Notes: generated by a model from the letters alone, not told the origin. DNA of 6,271 bases from JAYOFM01 sp038117225 (GCA_038117225.1 JAYOFM010000157.1:1-6271); one strand, 5' to 3'. Positions 1 to 6,129 are shown, counted from the stretch's first letter. A program made the numbers and translations.

Positions 1-199
1 CTTTGCAGACGATGAAGCCCACATCAATGGGATCGAGAATTTCTGGAGCCAGGCGAAGCGTCACATGCGGAGATACAACGGTGTTCCGAAGGCTAATTTC
101 GGGCTATTTTTGAAGGAGTGCGAGTGGCGATTTAACCACAGTGACCTGTCAGTTCAATTGTCACAATTGAGGCAATGGGTTAGGAAACCTTTGGCCTAA
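1..199 (+). pseudogene. IS1595-family transposase, C-terminal end (cut by window edge)
   Basis: An open frame enters from the left edge (first full codon at base 2) and ends at TAA 197-199, giving the last 65 residues. The stretch HINGIENFWSQAKRHM, then RRYNGVP and KECEWRFNH, matches the C-terminal part of the ISXO2-like DDE domain of IS1595-family transposases. The Glu of GIENFW is the expected last catalytic residue in this family. The stop codon lies inside the element's terminal repeat, as is common for small IS elements. Whether the gene is complete cannot be judged because its 5' part is outside the window. The gene points towards motA, but the element ends about 170 bp before it. Confidence 0.85.
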
Positions 200-216
200 T
201 TATCTGGGACAGCCCC
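193..216 (+). repeat. Terminal inverted repeat (right end) of the IS1595-family element
   Basis: The sequence beginning GGCCTAATTATCTGGGACAG and ending CCCC contains the transposase stop codon and reads outward to GGGG on the opposite strand, as expected for the terminus of such an element. A 19/20 match recurs in the same orientation at 6130-6149. The exact outer base is inferred, and the 8-bp target duplication typical of the family cannot be tested without the left end. Confidence 0.65.
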
Positions 217-247
217 ATCCAGATTAGTATGAAGAAAGCCAATATTT

Positions 248-277
248 TTGTTGGTATAAAACATAGCGTGGTATTAT
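248..277 (+). promoter_or_regulatory. Possible sigma70-type promoter for motAB
   Basis: A TATTAT hexamer at 272-277 could serve as a -10 element, with a weak TTGTTG at 248-253 as -35 (18-bp spacer). It lies about 110 bp before motA in an AT-rich leader where such matches are easily found by chance. No clear sigma28 or sigma54 flagellar promoter was recognised. Confidence 0.2.
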
Positions 278-291
278 CTTTAGATGGGACC

Positions 292-329
292 CTTAGCGAG
301 AAAAATATTTTCTCATTTTTTTTGCTAAG
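292..329 (+). terminator. Hairpin plus T-run in the motA leader (terminator-like or attenuator-like)
   Basis: GAGAAAA (298-304) and TTTTCTC (308-314) form a 7-bp stem with a 3-base loop, followed by A and eight T residues (316-323). This is the shape of an intrinsic terminator, although the stem is AT-rich and therefore weak. An outer pair, CTTAGC (292-297) and GCTAAG (324-329), encloses both stem and T-run, so an alternative longer stem is possible. Being just upstream of motA, it could stop transcription arriving from the IS1595 element or act in leader control. The structure is seen in the sequence; its function is inferred. Confidence 0.4.
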
Positions 330-384
330 TCTGTTCGGAAACGAGAGAAATTCAGTCGCCGCATTTCAGTGATGTAGTGGGAAA

Positions 385-1179
385 ATGTCGATCTTCACCA
401 TAGTAGCGTTAATGGGCGCATTGGGCCTGTTCGTTGGCTCGATATTTTTAAGCACAGATAGCCCCTCGGCGTTTTTGGACTTACCAAGTTTTATTATGGT
501 CGTCGGTGGTTCTACTACAGCAATGTTTGTTTCCTATGAGCCGCGGTACGTTTTGCTTTCGCTCAAACTTCTGATAAAAATTCATACAGCCCCGGCGATC
601 ACCAGAAATCATCTACAAGGGGAGGTTGGACGTTTCATCAAGTGGGGTGGAGCGGTTCAGAAGAATGGCCCCGTAGCGCTTGAGAAAGAAATTTCTGGTT
701 CAAAATCCTTGGACCCCGTTCTCAAGTTTGGCACCAATCTTGTTATTTCTGGTTACGAACCGGATCATGTCCGGATAGTGCTAGAGGAATTTGTTGATTC
801 CACATTCAACAGAAACATGGCGCCAGTAAATATCATGAAGGACTTTGCTGCGGCAGCACCTGCATTTGGGATGGTAGGTACTTTGGTTGGTTTGATCATC
901 ATGCTGGGAAACATGGGCGGATCACCTGAAGACCTCGGCGCTGGTTTAGCCGTAGCGATGTTGACGACCTTGTATGGGGTAATATTCGCGCGCATTATAT
1001 TTCTGCCCGCCGCTTCAAAAATGGCACAACGTGAAAGTATATTTAAATTTAGAAATACAATAATAGTGGAGGGATGTGTTCTCTTGGCAGAAAAAAAGCC
1101 ACCGCGCTATATCCAGGACGCGTTAAATAGTTTCCTTGACCCATCTATTCATTATGACATCGATTCTAATAAGAAGTGA
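385..1179 (+). CDS. motA: Flagellar motor stator protein MotA/PomA
   Basis: The 264-residue product is an inner-membrane subunit of the flagellar stator, which with MotB forms the ion channel that drives the rotor. Four hydrophobic segments are visible at about residues 2-22, 34-54, 156-176 and 184-207, with the large cytoplasmic loop between the second and third. PAFGMVGTLVGL (158-170) contains the conserved Pro (P159) that faces the MotB aspartate, and P208 ends the fourth helix. The loop keeps the ALE glutamate (E100), equivalent to E98 of E. coli MotA, but the usual Arg nearby appears to be Gln (Q92, followed by K93). Length and pattern are closer to PomA (about 253 aa) than to E. coli MotA (295 aa). 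ATG 385 fits the family's N-terminus, although the purine-rich GTGGGA before it is very close. motB follows after 39 bp. The gene is more AT-rich than its downstream neighbours. Confidence 0.93.
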   Translation: MSIFTIVALMGALGLFVGSIFLSTDSPSAFLDLPSFIMVVGGSTTAMFVSYEPRYVLLSLKLLIKIHTAPAITRNHLQGEVGRFIKWGGAVQKNGPVALEKEISGSKSLDPVLKFGTNLVISGYEPDHVRIVLEEFVDSTFNRNMAPVNIMKDFAAAAPAFGMVGTLVGLIIMLGNMGGSPEDLGAGLAVAMLTTLYGVIFARIIFLPAASKMAQRESIFKFRNTIIVEGCVLLAEKKPPRYIQDALNSFLDPSIHYDIDSNKK

Positions 1180-1207
1180 TGAATTGTGGTTTATTGAATA
1201 ATTGGGA

Positions 1208-1214
1208 AGAGAGG
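1208..1214 (+). promoter_or_regulatory. Ribosome binding site of motB
   Basis: AGAGAGG lies four bases before ATG 1219 within the 39-bp motA-motB gap. It supports the chosen start and coupled expression from one transcript. Confidence 0.6.
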
Positions 1215-1218
1215 CAAA

Positions 1219-2022
1219 ATGCCAAAACGGCCACCACCACAGGATGAACCAGTCGATGAATCTTGGATGGCCACTTTTGCAGACGCAATAACGTTATTGA
1301 TGGCATTTTTTGTCATGTTGCTGACGTTTGCCGAGTACGATATTCCAGCCTTTGACGCTGCTGCCGCAGCGATTGCAGAGCGTATCGGCAACAAGGAACC
1401 GGTCTCGACCACCCAGGAACTGAAGATCGAGACCCAGGATATCGTTTTCCAGATGCAGGCCGACCAAGTTGTGAACGTCGCTCAAGACAAACGGGGCATC
1501 GTCATCGAACTGGCGAGCCGCGCCTTCTTCAAGCCAGGTTCGGCGGAGTTCCGAGACGTCGCTATTCCAGTGCTTGAGAAGATGACATCGCTGTTGGGCG
1601 CACCAAAGTTTGCCTGCTTCAACATCGAGGTTAAGGGCCACACAGACGACGAACCAATAGCTACTAAGCAATTCCCTTCGAACTGGGAGCTTTCAGCGGC
1701 GCGAGCGTCCCGGGTCGTGCGCTTTTTTATTGACCAGAACCTTCAGTCGTTCCGGTTCAGGGCGATAGGACTGGCCGACACCAAGCCAAAGGTCCCCAAC
1801 CTAGACGCCGAGGGCAAGCCGATCCCTGAGAACCGGGCGACTAACCGGCGCATCAACCTGCACGTCGAGCGCATGAACATCGAAGAGCAGCAGCGTTGCA
1901 ACGAAAAGACCGACTTCAAGGATATGCTGAAGAAGGTCCAGAAGAGCGGCACGCTGTCGCGCACCAACGAGATCCAGATGGCCCCGGGCGCCACGTCGGC
2001 GCCGGCCACACCCGCGAACTGA
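1219..2022 (+). CDS. motB: Flagellar motor stator protein MotB (OmpA-like peptidoglycan anchor)
   Basis: The 267-residue partner of MotA anchors the stator to peptidoglycan and supplies the ion-binding residue. A short cytoplasmic N-terminus leads to WMATFADAITLLMAFFVML (16-34), the single transmembrane helix of the MotB plug family. D22 corresponds to the essential D32 of E. coli MotB. The plug and linker follow (about 38-90). The OmpA_C domain (about 92-217) shows GHTDD (140-144), NWELSAARA (155-163) and NRATNRRI (205-212), all characteristic of peptidoglycan binding. The C-terminal 45 or so residues are polar and end in an Ala/Pro/Thr-rich tail. The start is supported by the RBS at 1208-1214. 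All expected key residues are present, so it looks functional. Base composition rises in GC through the gene, in contrast to motA. Ion preference (H+ or Na+) cannot be settled from the sequence alone. Confidence 0.95.
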   Translation: MPKRPPPQDEPVDESWMATFADAITLLMAFFVMLLTFAEYDIPAFDAAAAAIAERIGNKEPVSTTQELKIETQDIVFQMQADQVVNVAQDKRGIVIELASRAFFKPGSAEFRDVAIPVLEKMTSLLGAPKFACFNIEVKGHTDDEPIATKQFPSNWELSAARASRVVRFFIDQNLQSFRFRAIGLADTKPKVPNLDAEGKPIPENRATNRRINLHVERMNIEEQQRCNEKTDFKDMLKKVQKSGTLSRTNEIQMAPGATSAPATPAN

Positions 2023-2076
2023 TACCGTCCAGTACTGAATGGGGGCTAATACAAATTCTTAGAAAGGATCATTTTC

Positions 2077-2349
2077 TTAGCCCGCATTATTCATAAGCGT
2101 TCGCATTTTTGATGTGAGGATGCGTCTGGTTCCGGGTCAACGGCGTTGTTTGGCGTAAATTTTGAGGCGTTGAGGTTTGACGTTCTGGGCTCATTCGGCG
2201 GCACCTGCCGCCACGGTCAGGGGCCGAGAGTGACGACCCGGCCTGCCGTGGCGATGAATGCAGAACGGTCTGGGCAGGCGCTCGGCAGGGAGATTTTGAC
2301 GCGGGATTTCAGTTCCTCGATACGGAGACCAACGGAGGGGGCGGTATAA
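2077..2349 (-). mobile_element. Remnant of an IS1380-family element (transposase C-terminus plus downstream end)
   Basis: On the minus strand an open frame from about 2349 to TGA 2217-2219 reads TAPSVGLRIEELKSRVKISL, then PSACPDRSAFIATAGRVVTLGP. It resembles the C-terminal end of IS1380-family transposases (an RV/RI-x-LP-x-ACP-x-x-x-x-F pattern ending in GP). The non-coding part after the stop runs to ATTATTCAT/TTAGCCCGC at about 2077-2095, which looks like the outer terminus of such an element. The main transposase domain is missing, so this is a dead fragment. The family call rests on remembered patterns without alignment; the fragment nature is clear from the short length. Bases 2023-2076, between motB and this remnant, hold nothing I can identify. 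Confidence 0.5.
2197..2212. repeat. Perfect GC-rich hairpin
   Basis: GGCGGC (2197-2202) and GCCGCC (2207-2212) flank the loop ACCT. It lies directly after the stop codon of the IS1380-like fragment on the minus strand and could once have been that transposase gene's terminator, although no T-run follows. It could also dampen transcription running out of motB. Confidence 0.4.
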
Positions 2350-2350
2350 T
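2345..2350 (+). promoter_or_regulatory. TATAAT, possible -10 element for the TPR gene
   Basis: A perfect TATAAT hexamer lies 34 bp before ATG 2385 in otherwise GC-rich DNA. The sequence 17 bp upstream (ACGGAG region) is not a good -35, so promoter activity is uncertain. It sits at the inner edge of the IS1380-like remnant. Confidence 0.25.
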
Positions 2351-2371
2351 CGAGGGGTCATTCGCCGCCAC

Positions 2372-2379
2372 GGGGGGTG
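2372..2379 (+). promoter_or_regulatory. Ribosome binding site of the TPR-transferase gene
   Basis: The purine-rich GGGGGGTG ends five bases before ATG 2385 and supports that start. Confidence 0.45.
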
Positions 2380-2384
2380 GCTGA

Positions 2385-3980
2385 ATGAGCGACAACGGGG
2401 ACGCGGCCTTCGACGCCGCGCTGGCCCGGCATCGGGCCAGCGACCTCGACGGCGCGGCCGCAGCCTACCGACGCATCCTCGATGCCGATCCGACGCACGC
2501 CGGCGCCTGGCTCAACCTTGGCGCGGCGGAACGGGGCCGGGGTCGAACGTCGGCCGCCGTCGCGGCGCTAAGCCACGCCGCCGACCTGGCGCCCGGCCAT
2601 CCCGGCGTCCACTACAATCTCGGCAACGCGCTGGCCGACGCTGGCGAACTTGACAACGCCGCGGTGGAACTCGGCCGTGCCTGCGACGCCGATCCGGACT
2701 TCGCCGACGCACACGCCAACCTTGGCGACGTGCTGGTGCGTCTCGGCCGCTGCCAGGACGCCATCGCCGCGATCCGCCGCGGCCTCGCGGCAGTGCCCGG
2801 CCACGGCGGCCTGCTCAGCAACCTGGGCAACGCGCTACTGATCGAGGGCGATCTGGCCGAAGCCGAAACCACTCTAGCCGCCGCTGCCACGGCGCTGCCT
2901 GACGTGCCGTCCGTGCAGCGCAACCTCGGCAACCTTCTGCGCATCACCGGCCGCCTGGACGATGCCGAGGACTATTTCCGCCGTGTTCTCGATCACGATC
3001 CCGAGGACGCCGAGGCACGTACCCTGCTCGGCCTCTGCCGCCTCGCGGCCGGACGTTTCGGCGCGGGGTGGGACGGCTATGCCTGGCGGTGGCGAATCGC
3101 TGCGCATGAGCCGGCGCGGCCGTTCGATGCGCCAGCTTGGAACGGCGCGCCGCTGGCCGGCCGGTCGATCCTCGTCTGGGGCGAGCAGGCGGTTGGCGAT
3201 GAATTAATGTTCGCCACCATGTACGCCGACCTCGCCGCCGTCGGCGCCAAAGTGACGGTGGAAACTGAATACCGCCTGGCGCCGCTGTTCGCCCGGTCGT
3301 TCCCCAATTTCCACATCGTCGCGCGGCGCGATCCGCCCGCGCCGGCGCTCCGCGAGAGGCGTTTCGATTTTCAGGTCGCGGCCGGCGACCTCGGCCGGCA
3401 CTTGCGCCGGACCGGCACCGACTTCGAGAGTGGCGAACCTTACCTGAAGGCCGATCTGGTGCGCACCGCGAGCTTTCGCGACGCCTACGCGGCGTTGGCC
3501 AGCGGTCGGCGGCGCGTCGGTCTGTCGTGGCGCAGCGGCGCCGAACAACCGGGGCTGGCGCGCTCGGTCCCGCCGGCCGACATGGCAGCGCTGCTCTGGC
3601 GCGAAGACTGCTGGTTCGTCAGCCTGCAGTACGGCGACGTTGCCGACGACATCGCCGCGTTCGCCGATCGCGGTGCGGCGGTTCACGTCGATCCGACGGT
3701 CGATCCGCTCCAAGACATGGACGCGGCGGCGGCACAGATGGCGGCGCTCGACCTGGTGATCAGCCCCCCCAACACGACGGTCCATCTGGCCGGCGCCTTG
3801 GGTGTGCCAGCCTGGGTACCGACGCCGGCGCTCGCCGATTGGCGCTGGGGCCGTACCGGCGCGGTGGTCCCCTGGTATGGCTCGGTCAGGCTGTTCAGGA
3901 TGGTGGCGGACGGCGACTGGGCCGGGCCGCTGGCGGTGATCGGGGCGGCGCTGGACGACGCGAACAGCAGCGCCGGCTAG
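2385..3980 (+). CDS. TPR-repeat protein with C-terminal GT9-like glycosyltransferase domain
   Basis: The 531-residue product starts with about six tetratricopeptide repeats (residues 7-215), seen in recurring units such as AWLNLGAAERGRG, VHYNLGNALADAG, AHANLGDVLVRLG and LLSNLGNALLIEG at 34-residue spacing. The link GRFGAGWDGYAWRWR (223-237) is typical of bacterial TPR proteins carrying a C-terminal transferase. The domain from about 250 shows ILVWGEQAVGDELMFA (262-277) and, near the end, DLVISPPNTTVHLAGALG, PAWVPTP, DWRWGRTG and WYGSVRLFR, matching the C-terminal lobe of heptosyltransferase-like (GT9) folds. No signal peptide or membrane helix is visible, so it is probably cytoplasmic. Related proteins often lie near flagellar or glycan genes and may modify proteins or flagellin; that role, and the sugar used, are inference. 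The frame is intact and very GC-rich. It is separated from motB by an IS remnant, so it is not evidently in the motAB operon. Confidence 0.82.
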   Translation: MSDNGDAAFDAALARHRASDLDGAAAAYRRILDADPTHAGAWLNLGAAERGRGRTSAAVAALSHAADLAPGHPGVHYNLGNALADAGELDNAAVELGRACDADPDFADAHANLGDVLVRLGRCQDAIAAIRRGLAAVPGHGGLLSNLGNALLIEGDLAEAETTLAAAATALPDVPSVQRNLGNLLRITGRLDDAEDYFRRVLDHDPEDAEARTLLGLCRLAAGRFGAGWDGYAWRWRIAAHEPARPFDAPAWNGAPLAGRSILVWGEQAVGDELMFATMYADLAAVGAKVTVETEYRLAPLFARSFPNFHIVARRDPPAPALRERRFDFQVAAGDLGRHLRRTGTDFESGEPYLKADLVRTASFRDAYAALASGRRRVGLSWRSGAEQPGLARSVPPADMAALLWREDCWFVSLQYGDVADDIAAFADRGAAVHVDPTVDPLQDMDAAAAQMAALDLVISPPNTTVHLAGALGVPAWVPTPALADWRWGRTGAVVPWYGSVRLFRMVADGDWAGPLAVIGAALDDANSSAG

Positions 3981-4264
3981 ATCATGTTGAGGTCGCGCAA
4001 CGCCAGAAAGTAGCCGGAATCGCGCTTCCAACGCTCGGCGACCTCGGCCGCCGCCTCGGGGGTGACGCTGGTGAACAGCGCCAAGGCGGACGCCGCCTTC
4101 TCGGCCAGGTTGACGTTGTCGACGGCACGCGCCTTGCGGCACAGCACGAAGACCAGCTTGAACTCAATGTCGTCCGTGCCGACAACGCGGCAGACAACGG
4201 CCAGCGCCTCGCCGCCGGGTTCGATGACGAACCGCATGATCAGGTCGTGGCGCACCCGCGGGTA
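3977..4264 (-). pseudogene. Unrecognised gene, 5'-truncated by an IS630 element
   Basis: The minus-strand frame ends at TAG 3977-3979, sharing the palindromic CTAG with the stop of the convergent TPR gene. The readable product is about 95 residues: YPRVRHDLIMRFVIEPGGEA..., CRVVGTDDIEFKLVFVLCRK, a helix-like Ala/Glu-rich stretch and SGYFLALRDLNMI. Codon composition is GC-rich like the TPR gene, and the frame has no internal stops, which supports real coding. The IS630 end appears at about 4265, so the ATG at 4265-4267 is IS-derived and the native N-terminus is probably missing. An internal ATG (MRFVIEPGG, 11th codon of this frame) could allow a shortened product. There are no membrane segments. 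I do not recognise the family; the tail-to-tail overlap with the TPR gene suggests the two belonged to the same original locus. Confidence 0.55.
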
Positions 4265-4292
4265 CATTCATACCAACCTGCAAAAAGAAACA

Positions 4293-5281
4293 TTGACGGG
4301 CCCAATCACGTAGCCCGATGGACATGATCTTCCACGGCTGGTCGATGAGTTGGTTCCATGCGAAGCAGAAATGATCGAGGATGTCGTTGTAGGATTTGAA
4401 GACGCGGTTCGACAGCCAGTTGTCGCGCATAAACTGCCAGACGTTTTCGACCGGGTATTTCGGCGGCAGAGCCATGAGCGTGATGTTGTCGGGGACTTGG
4501 AGCGCCTTTGAGAAGTGCCACCCGGCCTGATCGAGAATGACGATGGCGTGCGCCCCAGGCGCGACGGCAGCGGCGATTTCCTTGAGGTGCAGGTTCATAG
4601 CCTCGGTGTTTCATTTGGGCAGCACCAGGGCGGCGCCGGTTCCCCGGGCCGGGCAGATGGCGCCAAAGATATAGGCTGAGCGGGTGCGCAGATCAGCGAG
4701 TGCCGAGGGGTGCGTGCCACGCTTGGCCCAGCGCCGGGTGATCTTGTTCTTTTGGCCGATCCTGGCCTCGTCCTGCCACCACAATTCTATGGGCGTGCCG
4801 GGCGGCAGCCGGGCCTGGATTTCCGCCACGTGGGCGGGAAAGTTTTTTTGAAAGCCGCCGGAGCTTCCGGGTCTTGGGCGTGATGGCGCGGCCGGGCCGT
4901 CAGCTTGGCATAGCCCATGTCCTTGAGTGCCCGGCCCACGGTCGTCGCATCAACAGTGACGTCATACTTGTCATGCAGCCAGGCGACGAGATCGCAGAGG
5001 CGCCAGCGCACCACGCCGTCAATATAGGGAATCGGACCGGTCTCAACGGCCTGGGCCAGGGCGGTCCGCTGCTCGGCGTTCAAGCGTGGTGGTGCCCCCG
5101 TCGATTTGTCGTCCACCAACCCTTCCGGACCACGGGCGTTGAACCGCAACACCCAGTCCCGGATCGTCTGCAAACTGACACCCCCATGCCGCGCCGCCTC
5201 CGAACGCGTTTGGCCATCGTAGATCAAAGAAAGAGAAAGAAGACGCCGTGCCTGCTTGCCGTCCTTCGTTGAACGGGCCAA
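4293..5281 (-). pseudogene. IS630-family transposase, copy A (two-frame, inactivated)
   Basis: Frame 1 (5281-4787) begins at TTG with ARSTKDGKQARRLLSL and holds the helix-turn-helix region (RSEAARHGGVSLQTIRDWVL). Just after HHAQDPEAPAAFKK a -1 shift at A7 (4843-4849 as T7) joins it cleanly to NFPAHVAEIQARLP and the DDE domain: WWQDEARIG (first Asp), VILDQAGWH (second Asp), VENVW (Glu). Against copy B there are three defects. TGA at 4611-4613 replaces a Cys codon (LPK-C-NT). Twelve bases are missing beside the catalytic Glu (LPPKYPVENVW versus LPSKSPELNPVENVW). The terminal stop is TGT (4290-4292), so the frame reads on through the IS end. The first about 20 residues are also missing. It is unlikely to make active transposase. 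Confidence 0.85.
4843..4849 (-). other. A7 slippery run, probable -1 programmed frameshift site (copy A)
   Basis: On the minus strand the codons TTC AAA AAA ACT change to TTC AAA AAA AAC if the reading steps back one base. The new frame runs without a stop into the DDE domain. The same run occurs at the equivalent codon of copy B (5526-5532), although flanking bases differ. Programmed frameshifting is known in part of the IS630 family. Confidence 0.65.
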
Positions 5282-5292
5282 AGCCTGGAGTC
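5275..5292. other. Head-to-head junction of the two IS630 copies
   Basis: Copy A coding (minus) is recognisable up to about 5281-5284, and copy B coding (plus) from about 5292 (LNAEQ). No inverted repeat or intervening spacer remains. Copy A lacks roughly 20 N-terminal residues and copy B roughly 85, judged against each other and the usual family N-terminus. The point marks a deletion or recombination joint. Confidence 0.65.
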
Positions 5293-6097
5293 TGAATGCC
5301 GAACAGATGGCGGCGTTGGCCCGCGTTGTCGAAGATTGTCCAGTTCCCTATCTGGATGGCGTTGTTCGTTGGCGATTGTGCGACTTGGTCGGCTGGCTCC
5401 ATGAGGAATATCGGATCACGGTGAGTGCTTCGACACTCAGCCGGGTGCTGCGGGACATGGGCTATCGCAAGCTCTCGGCCCGGCCGCGCCATCATGCTCA
5501 AGATCTGGAAGCACACGCGGCGTTCAAAAAAACTTCCCCGCTTGAGTGGCGGAAGTCCGCGACAGGCTGCCAGCCGGAACATCCGTAGAGATTTGGTGGC
5601 AAGACGAGGCGAGGATCGGCCAGAAGAACAAGATCACCCGGCGTTGGGCGAAACGGGGCACGCGCCCCTCGGCGCCCAAGGATCAACGGACTTGCTCCGC
5701 CTATATCTTCGGCGCCATCTGCCCGGCCCGAGGTATCGGTGCGGCCCTCGTTCTACCCAAATGCAACACCACCGCCATGACGTTGCATCTCAAGGAGATC
5801 GCCGCCGCCGTCGCGCCCGGCGCTCATGCCATCGTCATTATCGATCAGGCCGGGTGGCACTTCTCCAACGCCCTCGAAGTTCCCGACAACATAACCTTGA
5901 TACCGTTGCCGTCGAAATCGCCCGAGTTGAACCCCGTCGAAAACGTCTGGCAGTTCATGCGCGACAACTGGCTCTCGAACCGCATATTCAAATCCTACAA
6001 CGACATCCTCGATCACTGCTGGTTCGCATGGAACCAGCTCATCGATCAGCCGTGGAGGATCATGTCCATCGGATTACGGGAGTGGGCCCATCAATGA
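5292..6097 (+). pseudogene. IS630-family transposase, copy B (two-frame, 5'-deleted)
   Basis: Frame 1 is recognisable from LNAEQMAALARVVED (5292) through RWRLCDLVGWLHEEY and RPRHHAQDLEAHAAFKK. At A7 (5526-5532) a -1 shift leads to NFPA, but the next codon is TGA (5543-5545) where copy A has CAC. Frame 2 then runs from GTG 5546 (AEVRDRLPAGTSVEIWWQDE) to TGA 6095-6097. The DDE residues are all present: Asp in WWQDEARIG, Asp in VIIDQAGWH, Glu in SPELNPVENVW. The DDE half is therefore intact, but the helix-turn-helix part is deleted and the fused product is interrupted. It could serve as reference for what copy A has lost. Confidence 0.85.
5526..5532 (+). other. A7 slippery run, probable -1 programmed frameshift site (copy B)
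   Basis: TTC AAA AAA ACT (frame 1) becomes TTC AAA AAA AAC on a one-base slip, at the same codon as in copy A. Here the shifted frame meets TGA at 5543, four codons later, so the site no longer yields a full fusion in this copy. Confidence 0.6.
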
Positions 6098-6129
6098 TGC
6101 TTTTTGGGAACTAGTATTAAGCGTCATAT

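Larger units (their letters stand above)
229..372 (+). other. Small open frame in the motA leader (47 codons), coding status doubtful
   Basis: ATG at 229 opens a 47-residue frame (MKKANIFVGIKHSVVLSLDG...), ending at TGA 370-372, 12 bp before motA. No Shine-Dalgarno sequence precedes the ATG, and the middle is a run of Phe and Leu produced by the T-run of the hairpin at 292-329. I recognise no family. In AT-rich DNA a frame of this length can occur by chance. It could be a leader peptide or the remnant of a gene disrupted by the IS1595 element, but it is listed only as a possibility. Confidence 0.15.
4265..5281 (-). mobile_element. IS630-family element, copy A (minus strand, left end deleted)
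   Basis: The element is delimited by its transposase reading frames and by the right end, CATTCATACCAACCTGCAAA beginning at 4265. That end aligns loosely with the end of copy B (a shared run of AAAAAG, with TA..A positions conserved). A TA at 4263-4264 fits the TA target preference of IS630/Tc1 elements. The 5' end is missing: the frame starts at the residues usually found about 20 positions into the transposase and stops abruptly at the junction with copy B, so no left inverted repeat is present. Confidence 0.7.
5282..6126 (+). mobile_element. IS630-family element, copy B (plus strand, left part deleted)
   Basis: Copy B is related to but distinct from copy A: the ends are very similar (DNWLSNR.FKSYNDILDH, FAWNQLIDQPW), while the N-terminal half differs at many positions. 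The right end lies after the stop codon, in CTTTTTGGGAACTAGTATTA (6100-6119) and the following few bases. A TA at 6127-6128 is a plausible target-site dinucleotide. The left end, including the inverted repeat and DNA-binding N-terminus, is absent. Confidence 0.7.

Noticed and set aside
2146..2349. Plus-strand 67-codon frame before the TPR gene
   Set aside because: The opposite strand gives a better protein match (IS1380-like C-terminus); the plus frame shows no motif or RBS.
3204..4142. Long minus-strand open frame opposite the TPR gene
   Set aside because: It is the antisense shadow of a very GC-rich gene: Arg/Gly-rich low-complexity product, no motif, and it runs across the shared stop into the convergent gene.
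3527..4327. Plus-strand 266-codon frame overlapping the 3' end of the TPR gene
   Set aside because: Its Arg/Gly-rich product crosses both the TPR gene end and the opposite-strand gene and ends in the IS630 end; it looks like a chance frame in GC-rich DNA.
5043..5582. Minus-strand frame running across the IS630 junction
   Set aside because: It is the antisense of copy B fused to an out-of-frame reading of copy A, with no transposase motif.
4265..6126. Inverted pair considered as a single large IS or an inverted-repeat element with a cargo
   Set aside because: There is no cargo between the arms, and both arms are the transposase genes themselves; two truncated IS630 copies explain all of it.
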